Assembly: GCA_902762795.1 (NCBI GenBank)
Contig: CACWPM010000012.1
Location: 1 to 64,000 of the forward strand
Length of the DNA stretch: 64,000 bases
Reading direction: 5' to 3'
Source: Fibrobacter succinogenes
Lineage (GTDB): Bacteria > Fibrobacterota > Fibrobacteria > Fibrobacterales > Fibrobacteraceae
Part shown: positions 15,436 through 25,221 of the stretch, one piece after another
Position numbering within the stretch: position 1 is the stretch's first letter
Layout of the letters: the number at the start of each line of letters is the position of its first letter
The notes under the pieces: model-generated
Databases searched by the model: none
Told to the model about the DNA's origin: nothing
The model's input: only the letters and a program-made list of their open reading frames with translations
Position numbers and translations under genes: made by a program

Positions 15436-16728
15436 TTACAATGTTTTAGAACGCTTGACAAGGAAGCCAAATTTGGCTTTTTTTTCGTTATTTAAGGTGC
15501 TTTTTCCCAGAAAAACGCGTCCTTCCGTCCCCGGATTCAATCGATCAGCCGCAGCGCCGCGAAAATCGAGCAGTTCTTCGACCTCGCAAGGTTGCATTCC
15601 ATCGGGAGTCATGAGCTCCAAAGAATCGTCCATAGAAAACGGGTTTTTCACGTTTACAAGGCACGCTCCTGTAGCTACATCGAAATCCTTGACCTGAGCC
15701 GCTACACAGCCGCCTTCAGCGTCCACATGAGTCGCTTCGTAATTCTGTGGAAGCGGTCCGCGTAGAAATCCCGGCATAAAGCCTCTCCCATCGACAAAAC
15801 GAATGGCACGACGGCTTTCTTCGGGTACAGGATTTCCGGCAGCAACGGCGTCAATCGCCATGCGGTAAGCACGAACGACCTGGCTCAAGTAGTAAACCGA
15901 GCGAGTGCGCCCTTCGATCTTGAAGGAATCGAGACCACCGGCCACAAGCTCCGGGATTACATCCAAGGCGCAAAGGTCTCGGCTGCTCATAAAATAAGTT
16001 CCCCAAGTATCTTCGTCGAGCGCTATCGGATCCAGTTCCGGGCGATCTGTACGCTGCAAGGTAAACAAGCCTTCGTGTTCGCGGTAGTCTTCAACCTGGG
16101 GACCAGAATTCGCGTACAATCGGTATGGCATACGGCAGCTGTTATCGCAAGCGCCCTGGTTAGCATCACGGTGCGTCACCCAGTTCGAAAGCATACAACG
16201 GCCGGACATCGCCATGCAGACGGCGCCGTGAACGAACACTTCCAGTTCCAATTCAGGAACACGTTTCTTTATCTCCAAAATTTCAGATAACCGAAGTTCA
16301 CGGCTTAAAATAATGCGGCGAACACCCAAGTTTTTCCAGAACGAAGCAGCCAAATAGTTGGTCGTATTCGCCTGCACGGACAAATGGACTTCCGTTTCGG
16401 GATGTTCTTTCAACAACCAGCCCACAAAACCAGGATCTGCAACAATCAATGCATCGGGTTTGAGCTCCAAAGCAGCATTCAAAGCCTTCTGGAAAGCATC
16501 GACCTTCACGTTACGTGGAATCACGTTACTCGTGAGGTAGAACTTCTTGCCATGCTCATGCGCATACGCAATGCCTTCGGCAAGGTCGTCCAGGTTCTTG
16601 AAACCGTTTTCGCGAGCACGCAGCGAGAAAGCCGGTTGCCCAGCATACACAGCATCTGCGCCGTAAGCAAACGCATACTTCATTCTCACGAGGTCACCCG
16701 CAGGTGCTAAAAGTTCAGGTTTAATCAT
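15436..16728 (-). CDS. trhP: tRNA 5-hydroxyuridine synthesis protein, U32 family
   Basis: 430 residues. Starts KPELLAPAGDLVRMKYAFAY and GADAVYAG, then EVFVHGAVCMAMSGRCMLSN, RDANQGACDNSCRMPY and SFKIEGRTRSVYYLSQVVRA. The four-Cys pattern (C..., GRC, GAC, NSC) is that of YegQ/TrhP proteins, which use prephenate to hydroxylate U34 of certain tRNAs and have a 4Fe-4S cluster. The YegQ subtype is chosen over RlhA because of the HRDANQGAC motif and length. Cytoplasmic. Confidence 0.88.
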   Translation of the reverse strand: MIKPELLAPAGDLVRMKYAFAYGADAVYAGQPAFSLRARENGFKNLDDLAEGIAYAHEHGKKFYLTSNVIPRNVKVDAFQKALNAALELKPDALIVADPGFVGWLLKEHPETEVHLSVQANTTNYLAASFWKNLGVRRIILSRELRLSEILEIKKRVPELELEVFVHGAVCMAMSGRCMLSNWVTHRDANQGACDNSCRMPYRLYANSGPQVEDYREHEGLFTLQRTDRPELDPIALDEDTWGTYFMSSRDLCALDVIPELVAGGLDSFKIEGRTRSVYYLSQVVRAYRMAIDAVAAGNPVPEESRRAIRFVDGRGFMPGFLRGPLPQNYEATHVDAEGGCVAAQVKDFDVATGACLVNVKNPFSMDDSLELMTPDGMQPCEVEELLDFRGAAADRLNPGTEGRVFLGKSTLNNEKKAKFGFLVKRSKTL

Positions 16729-16903
16729 TGTTAGTTTTTCTTGGTTTTAGGTTATAGGTTGTAGGTCTTAAGGATTAGGTGTTAGAACGATCTCTTTAAT
16801 TTTTTTGTGGGTCGGCGGGAAAACCGTGATTATACATACTAAAGCCTAACACCTGTTACCTATTACCTCTCTCGTCTATAGGCTCGCAGAGCCGTTCTTT
16901 CGT
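16729..16903. repeat. Intergenic dispersed repeats
   Basis: TTAGGTGTTAG (near 16775) and CTAACACCT (near 16844) form long-range inverted copies with flanking TAGGTTATAGG-like words, followed by CTCTCGTCTATAGG...TTCTTTCGTCTAG, the inverse of the AGACGAAAG/AGACGAGAG motif found at 0.95 kb and 27.2 kb. Confidence 0.5.
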
Positions 16904-18499
16904 CTAGAACTTGAATCCGGCGCGGATAAACACTTTTCGGTCATCGATCAACGTCAGTTCCCCCATGAACGAGAATCGCTGCCCTTCATAGCTAACCGCA
17001 GGCGTGAGCGAATACTGGAGTTTCGCTCCACCGAGGAACTTCTTTGGGATTTTCAAATGCCCTTCCGGAGTCGTATCATTCACGGCGCTACCGTAATCGG
17101 TCCCCTTCCAAAACCACGTCTGCCTAATCGAAGCAAATATGTGTCCATCCAAGCGTGCAAAAATATTCCAGTCTATCGTTCGACTATTCGGCCCCCCCTG
17201 GTTCCCTAGCGGATACCCCAAATGAGCAACCTGCGCGGTATTCTTCATGAAATGCGAATAGACATAAGGCTCGACTCGGGCGTATTCAAAAATAGTTCCC
17301 GCTTCAATTTTGTGCCCTTTGTAATAAAAATCATGCCCCGCCTGGAAACCGGCCATCCAAGCCCACTTCGCTTCGATATTATCGTTTCTGATAAGGCTAA
17401 TCGGGGATTCCATATCGTCCAGGAAGAACTCCGTATAAAAACGCACCGTATTAAACAGGCGGTAGTTAAAATCAAACGACAGAGAACCATTATTGCTGAT
17501 TTCCGAATAATTGCCCTTTTCCATGAACAGCGGCGCCGTCGGAACAAAGAGCCAAGGTTTCATGTTGTCATAAAGCACCTGAAGTTCGCTAATGCCAAAG
17601 GTCGCATTACCCACAGCTAGTTCATAACGGTGCCCAAAGAGGTTACGCGTATTATCCTTGTTTTCATCGCTCATGCTATTGCTGAAAATTCGCAAATCCG
17701 CATAAAAACTCATCACACGGAGAGGTCCAATCATCAAGTCGAGACTCATCATGTTGTACGGGAGCGCAAACTGGTTCAACGTCAAGTTGTTATAGTAGCC
17801 GGGTCCCCAGTGCATCACATCGCGACCAAAGTCCAAGCGCAACCAATCATGGTTGAACGCAAAATGCGTACGGTAACGCGCATAGCTTGTGTACTCAACA
17901 CCGGAATTGTCCTCTTTTTTCTGCTTTTCCAAAAATTCACGGTCAAAAGATTTCGGCGTTCTCGAGGAATGGCCCTCACTATAAATACGGGCATCCAAGA
18001 CGAAATCTACAGAATCCACAAAGCCACGTAGATAAAGTCCCCCGTCTAATCCCGGCCAAATCGTATCGCCGAACGATTTGCCGCCGCGATAATCATACCC
18101 ACCGATGACATTCGTATCAACAAGCGCTTTTCCGCCACGATAATCGATTCCGCCAACAATACTAGCGGCAATGGCCACTCGCGGCGATGCATTTTCAAGA
18201 GTTTGAAGCCCCTTCCCTAAAATGCCCGGACCGCGCGCATTATCGAAATAAAGAAGCGCATTACCATCCGTCTTGAAAAAATTCTTACGGAAAGTCGTAT
18301 CCCTACGCGGGTAAGTAAAGTATTGGCGTTCGTCCCCAACCGTCTGCCGATGGTATTCAAAAAGCATCGGAGCCGTTTCCAAAGTTCGCAAATTGCGGGA
18401 ATGTTCCGGCTCAATCACTGGCGATGCCGCCATGGTTTTGCCTAAGCCCGTAAACAAAAGCAGGCCAGACAAGACAGAAATAATCTTTTTAAAAGTCAT
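16904..18499 (-). CDS. Outer-membrane beta-barrel, capsule-assembly Wzi-like
   Basis: 531 residues with an N-terminal signal peptide (about residues 1-24, ending TMAA). The mature chain has alternating amphipathic strands and ends in Phe (VFIRAGFKF), typical of Omp85-inserted barrels. The block WLRLDFGRDVMHWGPGYYNN followed by LTLNQFALPYNMMSLD matches the Wzi-type 'GR...WGpG' signature (capsule assembly family). Wzi anchors capsule at the surface in enterics; here the polymer is unknown. Divergent from the 18683 lipoprotein across 183 bp. Confidence 0.72.
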   Translation of the reverse strand: MTFKKIISVLSGLLLFTGLGKTMAASPVIEPEHSRNLRTLETAPMLFEYHRQTVGDERQYFTYPRRDTTFRKNFFKTDGNALLYFDNARGPGILGKGLQTLENASPRVAIAASIVGGIDYRGGKALVDTNVIGGYDYRGGKSFGDTIWPGLDGGLYLRGFVDSVDFVLDARIYSEGHSSRTPKSFDREFLEKQKKEDNSGVEYTSYARYRTHFAFNHDWLRLDFGRDVMHWGPGYYNNLTLNQFALPYNMMSLDLMIGPLRVMSFYADLRIFSNSMSDENKDNTRNLFGHRYELAVGNATFGISELQVLYDNMKPWLFVPTAPLFMEKGNYSEISNNGSLSFDFNYRLFNTVRFYTEFFLDDMESPISLIRNDNIEAKWAWMAGFQAGHDFYYKGHKIEAGTIFEYARVEPYVYSHFMKNTAQVAHLGYPLGNQGGPNSRTIDWNIFARLDGHIFASIRQTWFWKGTDYGSAVNDTTPEGHLKIPKKFLGGAKLQYSLTPAVSYEGQRFSFMGELTLIDDRKVFIRAGFKF

Positions 18500-18682
18500 T
18501 GCAAAAATTTAGCATTTTCATGAAAAATCATCATCAAGATGTTTTTTTTGAGGACTTTTGTCCCATACGGAACTTTTCACACCACTAATTTTTTTCAAAA
18601 AAAATTATATCAGTTTTTTAACAGTTTCCTGGACATCTCCAGAAACCTACGTTTATAAAAAAATGAATGGGAGTATATATTT

Positions 18683-20686
18683 ATGAGCATGGACAAAAAA
18701 ATTTTTTTTCTGCGAAGTACTTTAACGGCAGCATCTCTAGCCTTGCTCGCAAGCTGCTCCGATTCGACTTCAGCATCGGGTGAAAACCTAGATGGCACAA
18801 ACGAAGAATCGTCATCTTCAGTTTTCAACGAATACAGTTCCTCGACAAAAGATGGAAATTTCAATGGAGAAGTTTCTAGCAGCTCCATGACAGAACCGCA
18901 GGGAAAAACCGGCAGTTCAAGCCAAGAAACAAGCGTTGTCTATTCGAGCAGCATCCCTATCACGCAAAGTTCCTCGAGCGGAATTTCTTCCTCAACTAAC
19001 GAGAACGACGACTCCAAAGACCGCCCCGTCATCACTTACGCCGCAAGCGGCGCGACCGTCACAAATGCCGGGAACTGCGTTGTGGTCGAAGGCGGAACCG
19101 TTAAGATTACTTGCGGAGGAGAATACGATTTTAGCGGAACCTACAGCGGGAACGATGCACAGATTTTCGTTGCGACAGCAAAGACGGACACGACAGTCTA
19201 TCTGAACATGAAGGGGCTGACACTCACCAACACAGCCGACGCCCCTATTTACATCCAGAAGGCAGACAAGGCGTTCGTCGTTGCCAAAAAAGGAACCACC
19301 AACACGTTCACCGATGCATCGACAAGAAATAAGACGCACACTTACACGAACGATGCCGGTGCCCCCAAAACCGACACGACTAGCGCCTGCATTTACTCCA
19401 AGGATGACCTCACCCTCAAAGGTGAAGGCGAGCTGATCGTAAAAGCAAACTACAATAACGGAGTACACTCAACAAACGACTTGAGAGTTAAAAACGGCCT
19501 CATCACGGTCAACTCTAAAAACAACGGTCTCAAAGGCAAAGGTTCCGTAGCAATTAGCGGAGGCACAATCAACATCACGACAACCGCTGGCGATGGAATC
19601 AAAAGCGATGCCAGCGATGCGACAGATTTAGCAAACGGCAAGGGCTCCATCGAAATCACGGGTGGCGAAATCACCATCTCGTCCGCATTTGACGGCATCA
19701 CGGCCAACAACGTCGTCACCATCGCCAAAGAATCCAAAGATAAAGCCGTCAACGAATCAAACGGAGAAAACAAGGCCCCGACCATCAAGATTACGACCGG
19801 TGGCGGGCAGAACTGTCTTGGTCAAAGCACCAGTGGCGGAGGCGGAAATGGCGGTCGCGGAGGATTTGGCGGCGGCAATTCATGCGCACCCGACTCCAGC
19901 ATGAAGGGCATCAAGAGCGATTCCAGCATCGTTATTAGCGACGGCATAATCGAAATCAGCAGCCGTGACGACGGCATTCACAGCGGCGGCACCGTCACCC
20001 TCACTGGCGGAAAAATAACGATCAAGACGGACGATGACGGCGTCCATGCAGACAAGGCGCTCTATGTCAAGGACAATGCAAACGTAAGCGTAACGATGGC
20101 GTACGAGGGCATGGAATCGCCAGACATGAATTTCGAAGGCGGTATCACGAGCGTCATCACCACGGATGACGGCTGGAACGCTGCGGGCGGCACCAGTACG
20201 ACAACTGGCGGCAATCTAGGTGGCAGAGGCGGCCCAGGCGGTGGCGGCGGATTCCCGGGCGGTCCTGGCGGAGGAAGCAGCGGCAAACTCAAGGTTACCG
20301 GCGGGTACCACTACATTTATGTAGGAACAGGTGACACGGACGGCATCGACAGTAACGGCAGCATCGACATCACCGGTGGCGTCATCGTGGTGGAATGCCG
20401 CATGAATGGCGGTATGGGCGGCATGGTCGATTCCGACGGCACGACAAGCATCACCGGAGGAAAGTTGCTCGGCTTCGGCACGAACAATTCCGAAGAAGGC
20501 AAGCAATATAGCGTAAGCTTCACCGCCGACAATTACTATGGGACTTCCGAAATTGCATTCAAGCCCAGCTTCTCCGGAAGCAAGATGGTTTCTAACGTAG
20601 GCCAGCCCGCTGTCGTGAACAGCGTAAGCGGCATGAACAAAACATGCTTCGGCGACAGCGCTGACAGATGCGTTTATACGAAGTAG
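18683..20686 (+). CDS. Cthe_2159-type beta-helix carbohydrate-binding lipoprotein
   Basis: 667 residues; GGGAG precedes the ATG. Lipobox LASC (about residues 22-25), then a long Ser linker (NEESSSSVFNEYSSST) to about residue 110. The rest is built of short beta-helix turns: GGTVKITCGGEYDFSGTYSG, DDLTLKGEGELIVKANYNNG, NGLKGKGSVAISGGTINITT, GDGIKSD, RDDGIHSGGTVTLTGGKITI, DDDGVHADKALYVKDNANVS, YEGMESP. This is the DUF4353/Cthe_2159 pattern, whose founding member binds polygalacturonate and cellulose. Two Gly-rich inserts interrupt it (GGGGNGGRGGFGGGNS; GGRGGPGGGGGFPGGPGGG). Likely surface-exposed. Confidence 0.82.
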   Translation: MSMDKKIFFLRSTLTAASLALLASCSDSTSASGENLDGTNEESSSSVFNEYSSSTKDGNFNGEVSSSSMTEPQGKTGSSSQETSVVYSSSIPITQSSSSGISSSTNENDDSKDRPVITYAASGATVTNAGNCVVVEGGTVKITCGGEYDFSGTYSGNDAQIFVATAKTDTTVYLNMKGLTLTNTADAPIYIQKADKAFVVAKKGTTNTFTDASTRNKTHTYTNDAGAPKTDTTSACIYSKDDLTLKGEGELIVKANYNNGVHSTNDLRVKNGLITVNSKNNGLKGKGSVAISGGTINITTTAGDGIKSDASDATDLANGKGSIEITGGEITISSAFDGITANNVVTIAKESKDKAVNESNGENKAPTIKITTGGGQNCLGQSTSGGGGNGGRGGFGGGNSCAPDSSMKGIKSDSSIVISDGIIEISSRDDGIHSGGTVTLTGGKITIKTDDDGVHADKALYVKDNANVSVTMAYEGMESPDMNFEGGITSVITTDDGWNAAGGTSTTTGGNLGGRGGPGGGGGFPGGPGGGSSGKLKVTGGYHYIYVGTGDTDGIDSNGSIDITGGVIVVECRMNGGMGGMVDSDGTTSITGGKLLGFGTNNSEEGKQYSVSFTADNYYGTSEIAFKPSFSGSKMVSNVGQPAVVNSVSGMNKTCFGDSADRCVYTK

Positions 20687-21013
20687 GAAGTTGGAAGTAA
20701 ATGCTAGGTATGGGCTCGGCACTACGTGCCTTTGAGGTATGGGCTAAATGTAATAAGAAAAGCCCCAAAGCCGTGCAGAGCTAGGCGACCCCAAAGCGAG
20801 TTTACGAGCGTGCCCATAGCCCATCGTCTACGTTCTAAGCATTTTGTAGTTAATAGTTTGTAGTTACTAGAGGTTCTCAAAAAAAATCATTCTCGACGGA
20901 ACGTAGCGAAGGAGGGAATCCATACATTGTACCTCAAGAATTTATGGATGGGGCAAAGCCCCTCCCCATTGGCTCAGTCATGTTCATACAAGAGCGATTA
21001 GAATTGTATGGAT
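20687..21013. repeat. Intergenic dispersed repeats
   Basis: Direct words AGGTATGGGCT (twice) with an inverse GCCCATAGCCCA, a GGGGCAAAGCCCC hairpin, and long-range inverted copies of ATCCATACA (near 20921) and TGTATGGAT (near 21006). No gene seen. Confidence 0.45.
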
Positions 21014-21151
21014 CCTCCTAACGGAGGATGACTATGAATGCGACGTTCGCCTTGAAGGGAGTCTCCTATCGGAGGATGACCGTGGCTGCGACGTTCGCCT
21101 TGAAGGGAGTCTCCTAGCGGAGGATGACTGTAGACGCGACGCTCGTCTTTT
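21014..21151. repeat. 48-bp tandem repeat, about 3 units
   Basis: Unit starts at 21014, 21062 and 21110. Each has a CTCC-TA(A/T/G)C-GGAG hairpin, GATGAC, then GCGACG(T/C)TCG(C/T)C and, in the first two, TTGAAGGGAG. The third unit ends in CTCGTCTTTTTT. The loop base changes while the stem is kept. Confidence 0.8.
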
Positions 21152-21260
21152 TTAAATACTTAAGCCGTATTAATCCGAAAAGACAAAAAATTTCTTATTG
21201 CAATTTTCTGTCTACGGCCTACTGTCTACTAACCACTATTGACTAACCACTGTCTACTAA

Positions 21261-22361
21261 TTACATCCAGCCACGGTCAGATGTACCGGAAATACCACGA
21301 ATCTTAAGATCGAAGTCATCGCGGTTCGTCGCAGCGTTCATAGCCGTTTCAAGCGAAATCTGCTCGTTCTGGTAAAGTTCCAGAAGCGCCTGGTCGAACG
21401 TTTGGCTATGGTATTGAATGTGGCCTTCGGCAACCGCCTGCTCCACCATGTCGATCTTGTTCTTGTCCTGGATATATTCTTTGATAGCGCCCGTATTCAC
21501 AAGGATCTCAGCAGCAGGAACTCGCCCCTTGCCATCCTTTGTCGGCAAAAGACGCAAAGAAATAATACCTGCCAAAACTTCAGCCAACAATAGGCGCACT
21601 TCGTCATGCTGATGCGGCGGATACATAGAAAGCACACGATGGATTGTTTCCACGGCATTTGTCGTATGGATGGTCGCAAAAACCATGTGGCCTGTATCTG
21701 CAGCTGTAAGCGCAATCTGCATCGTTTCAAGATCGCGAATTTCACCCACAAGAAGCACATCGGGATCTTGACGAAGTGCAGCACGCAGGGCATTCGCGTA
21801 AGAAAGCGTATCCACGCCAATTTCACGCTGCGAAATAATCGCTACGTTATCCTTATACAAATATTCAATAGGGTCTTCAACCGTAATTACGTTTACGGAT
21901 TCCTTCTGGTTGATGTAGTCGATCATCGAGGCAAGCGTCGTGGATTTTCCAGAACCGGTCGTACCCGTCACGAGCACAAGACCGCGCTTGGTCAGAGCTA
22001 AATCGCGAATGACTTCGGGCAGGTGAAGTTCCTCGAATGCAGGTATTTTTGCCTTGATATGACGGATTACAACCGCGATCGATCCTCGCTGACGGAAAAC
22101 GTTCACACGGAAACGTCCCATATCGCGGGCACCCACGGCAAAGTCGCATTCCTTGTTGGCTTCAAAACGTTGCTTTTGGTCGCGATTCATGATATCATCC
22201 AAAAATGCATCCATCATCGCGGCATCAATGCGAACGTCAAAGAGTCTTTGCAAAGCACCATTGATACGATAAACCGGCGGAACGCCAACACGCAGATGCA
22301 AGTCGGACGCCTTGCGATTCACCATTTCACGCAAGAGCTGTTCTATGCGAAGTTCAGCCAT
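21261..22361 (-). CDS. pilT: Twitching-motility retraction ATPase PilT
   Basis: 366 residues from the ATG at 22361 (GGAGAA 8 nt upstream). Motifs in order: KASDLHLRVGVPPVYRINGA; Walker A VTGTTGSGKSTTLASMIDYI; Asp box ITVEDPIEYLYKD; Walker B DPDVLLVGEIRD; His box TGHMVFATIHTTNAVETIHR; C-terminal AEILVNTGAIKEYIQDKNK, the 'AIRNLIRE'-like PilT segment. It is the hexameric cytoplasmic ATPase that depolymerises type IV pili. It starts 1 nt after the large TPR gene stop, so the two are translationally linked. Confidence 0.95.
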   Translation of the reverse strand: MAELRIEQLLREMVNRKASDLHLRVGVPPVYRINGALQRLFDVRIDAAMMDAFLDDIMNRDQKQRFEANKECDFAVGARDMGRFRVNVFRQRGSIAVVIRHIKAKIPAFEELHLPEVIRDLALTKRGLVLVTGTTGSGKSTTLASMIDYINQKESVNVITVEDPIEYLYKDNVAIISQREIGVDTLSYANALRAALRQDPDVLLVGEIRDLETMQIALTAADTGHMVFATIHTTNAVETIHRVLSMYPPHQHDEVRLLLAEVLAGIISLRLLPTKDGKGRVPAAEILVNTGAIKEYIQDKNKIDMVEQAVAEGHIQYHSQTFDQALLELYQNEQISLETAMNAATNRDDFDLKIRGISGTSDRGWM

Positions 22362-22362
22362 A

Positions 22363-25221
22363 TTAGACTTCTCCAAATTTTTCGCGGCAGAGTTTTTCTA
22401 TTTCTTCCAGTCGAGATTTTATTTCAGCATTATCCGGGTTTTTCTTTGCCAAATCCGAATAAATCTCAAGAGCCTTGTTGTAAACACCTTGTTCCATGTA
22501 AATATCAGCAAGTGTCCGCGTATTCAGGCTGTCATCCAAATCGGCGGCGCCACGAGAAAGCGGAGCTTCGACATTGTTCACGAGACTTGCCGAGACTTCA
22601 TCATCAGAATCACCCGACATCAAGTAATCAACACCCTTGTTGCTGGGTTCATCAACTTCCGACAAAGAATCGTCCTCATCGAACAATCCCTTAAAAGCAT
22701 TGGATACTTCGGAATCTATGGAATCCAGTTCTGCAGACGGAGCTTGTTCGGCAACTGTAGCCGAAGCCACCGAAGTGGCCGAGACATCAGCTTTTGCAAC
22801 CTGTTCCATAGCAGGTTCTTCGAAAGTTTTCTTTTCTTCAGGCAGGTCATCGTCCGTTCCAAAGATGCTATCGAATGATTCACTGATGCCGCCCTTAGCT
22901 TCTTCCTTAACTGAACTTTCCTCGATTTCAGCACCCGTAGCTTCCTGACTCAATTGTTCGGTTGCGGGAACATCGGCAATTTTTTCATTTCCAGTTGCAA
23001 ATAAGTTATTCGCTTCAGTTGGAGAAGGCGCCGAAAAAGACGAGGACAAAGCATCCGATTTTTCTTCAGGTAAGGCAGCATCATCTTCCTCACCAAATAT
23101 AGAAGCAAAAGCTCCGCCCATTTCCTTAACGACATCGTCCTTGTCGGCAGGAGCCGCGGGAGCATTTTCAGCGGGAACCGCCAAATCAACCGGAGCCGCA
23201 GGAGCTTTTTCAACAGGAGCGGTTTCAGCCGCTGTTGTAGATGCGGGCAAAACTTCCGCATCGGCCTTCTCTTCGGAAGCTTCGTTTCCAAAGAGAGCAT
23301 CAAAAGCGTCATCCACTTCTTCAACAGCAGATTCTTCTGTAGCAGGAGCTTTTTCAGCGAGTTCTACAGGTGCGTCAGCAACAGCTTGTACAGGTTTGGT
23401 TGCAGACAAAGAAGCCGTTTCTGTCGCAGAAGGCGTTTCCGAAGGCGTATCTTCATCCAAATTAAGGACAAAATCGTCATCCGTCTTCGAGGGAGCTTCA
23501 TCTTCAGAAAAGCTCATGCGCGACATAGGAACAAGCCCTTCGGCCTGTTCAATTTCAGCCGTTTCTGTCGGCACGAATTCCGGAGCTTTTTCCAAAGCAT
23601 GTTCCGGCGCATCCGTTGTAGACAAAGTTTCAGAATCGGACGACAAGTTCGTCGAAGCTTCATCCATACTAAAATCAGCATCGGCTGATTTTTCGAATAA
23701 GCCTCCAAAAGATTCTTCCTCAGCAGGACTCTCCGAAGGAATTGGTTCAGTCGAAGGAGCTGTATCGGCCAAGCCCCCATCCATGCTAAAGTCCGCATCG
23801 GCTGATTTTTCAAATAAATTACCAAAAGAATCTTCTACGGATTCTTCAAGCGACTTTTCAGGGGCACTTGTTTCTGACAAAGTTTTTTCATCAGGCAATT
23901 CATCTTCACCAAGAAGCGAAGCGAACGCATCATCAACATTCGTTTCCGCATCTGCGGCCTTAGGCTCATCATCTAGACTAAATTTATCGGAAACAGTATT
24001 TTCAGCACCAGAATTGTCATCTAAAAAATCCATGTGCTGCGAAGGTATTTCGCTTTTTTCAGCAAGCTCTTCCACAGCAGGTTCTTCTGCCGGAATATCA
24101 GTTTTCGCGAACGATTCAAAAAGTCCACCTAAAGATTCTTCTTCATGTAAACCCAATGATTCAGTCGGCTTTTCCGGTTCTGAATTTTCTACAGCAAGAG
24201 GTTCGGCCTGTTCTGCCGCAGCACTTGCCGTGCCAGCCGAAGCATCTTCCGAAAGGTTATCATCAAGAAGCGATGACAGGGCATCGTTCACATCCGAGGC
24301 AATATCTTTTGTCTCTAGCGGTTCGTCTAAATCATCTATGCTGAATTTTTTTTGTTCTTCGGCTCCGTCACTGTTTTTTTTTTGACCCGGTTCTTCGAAC
24401 TTAGGCTCTTCGTCCAAGGTTTCGTTTTCACCGTCATCTACAAAATTCGAGAACAACGAAGCCGCAGTCGCAGCTGCTGCTGCGGTTCCTGCTTTTTTGG
24501 CAGAACTCGCTATATCAAAATCATCGCTATCGCCCAAAAGTCCCGAAATGGCCGAAGTCACTTCCGACGAATTCAAGACTTGGTCGTCAAAGCCCGATGC
24601 TTCGGAACCCGCAGCATTCTTGGAAAAATCATCCGAAGCAGAATCCAATGAGTTGCGCAAGGCATCCATCGAGGAATTGTCTTCTTCGTCCGTATTCGAA
24701 AGCGAAGCCGCAAGATTTGCAAAAACGTTATCTTCCTGAACTTCCGTATTTTCAGTTTCGTCTGCAACATCCATCGTGAACGAACTTTCGTCCATCGGTG
24801 GCGGAGCCAAGTTAGCTTGCTCCTCTTCGGACAAGACGTCATATTCATCTTTCCAGAACGAATCCAGAGGGTCCATGTCATGAACACGACGGAAACAAGC
24901 ATTACGCTCAGCAACTTTGCCAAGCTTATCGTAAGATTCTCCCATCCTCTTGTGCGCCGACAGGCAGAACGGGTCCTTGGCAAGCACTTTCTTGTATTCC
25001 GAAATACTACCGGCAAAATCTTGCTTTCCTGACAAGATTTTTGCGCGAACCAACATAGCCGGAACATCAGATGGAGAGGCGGCAAGCGCACTATCAATTG
25101 TCTTTAAGGCGGCATCATAGTCGCCCGAGGCACGTTCCATATCGGCAAGCCAGGCCATCGCCTGCGAACGCCCCTTATTCTTTTTTACCGTTTTTCTGAG
25201 AGAATCCAACGTTACAGCCAT
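22363..25221 (-). CDS. FimV-like acidic TPR protein upstream of pilT (952 aa)
   Basis: Tetratricopeptide repeats at the N-terminus (QAMAWLADMERASGDYDAAL, VLAKDPFCLSAHKRMGESYD) and a single TPR at the C-terminus (ADIYMEQGVYNKALEIYSDL, AKKNPDNAEIKSRLEEIEKL) enclose about 700 residues of acidic, Ala/Glu/Ser-rich, apparently disordered chain. The linker repeats a short hydrophobic motif in acidic context: SLLDDNL, LGGLFESF, AFASLLGED, SFGNLFEKSADADFSMD, SFGGLFEKSADADFSMDE, AFDALFGNE, AFASIFGEE, SFDSIFGTD, AFKGLFDED. No signal peptide seen. Domain order recalls FimV/TspA, polar organisers of type IV pili, but no LysM is present. The ATG at 25221 is preferred to 25224 for ribosome-site spacing (TGATG overlap with the previous gene). 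Confidence 0.75.
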   Translation of the reverse strand: MAVTLDSLRKTVKKNKGRSQAMAWLADMERASGDYDAALKTIDSALAASPSDVPAMLVRAKILSGKQDFAGSISEYKKVLAKDPFCLSAHKRMGESYDKLGKVAERNACFRRVHDMDPLDSFWKDEYDVLSEEEQANLAPPPMDESSFTMDVADETENTEVQEDNVFANLAASLSNTDEEDNSSMDALRNSLDSASDDFSKNAAGSEASGFDDQVLNSSEVTSAISGLLGDSDDFDIASSAKKAGTAAAAATAASLFSNFVDDGENETLDEEPKFEEPGQKKNSDGAEEQKKFSIDDLDEPLETKDIASDVNDALSSLLDDNLSEDASAGTASAAAEQAEPLAVENSEPEKPTESLGLHEEESLGGLFESFAKTDIPAEEPAVEELAEKSEIPSQHMDFLDDNSGAENTVSDKFSLDDEPKAADAETNVDDAFASLLGEDELPDEKTLSETSAPEKSLEESVEDSFGNLFEKSADADFSMDGGLADTAPSTEPIPSESPAEEESFGGLFEKSADADFSMDEASTNLSSDSETLSTTDAPEHALEKAPEFVPTETAEIEQAEGLVPMSRMSFSEDEAPSKTDDDFVLNLDEDTPSETPSATETASLSATKPVQAVADAPVELAEKAPATEESAVEEVDDAFDALFGNEASEEKADAEVLPASTTAAETAPVEKAPAAPVDLAVPAENAPAAPADKDDVVKEMGGAFASIFGEEDDAALPEEKSDALSSSFSAPSPTEANNLFATGNEKIADVPATEQLSQEATGAEIEESSVKEEAKGGISESFDSIFGTDDDLPEEKKTFEEPAMEQVAKADVSATSVASATVAEQAPSAELDSIDSEVSNAFKGLFDEDDSLSEVDEPSNKGVDYLMSGDSDDEVSASLVNNVEAPLSRGAADLDDSLNTRTLADIYMEQGVYNKALEIYSDLAKKNPDNAEIKSRLEEIEKLCREKFGEV

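Noticed and set aside
23141-24385. Long open frame of 414 codons on the + strand
   Set aside because: It is antisense to the acidic TPR protein and is very Ser/Ala/Thr-rich, the expected mirror of a repetitive Glu/Ala/Ser coding strand; no ribosome site.
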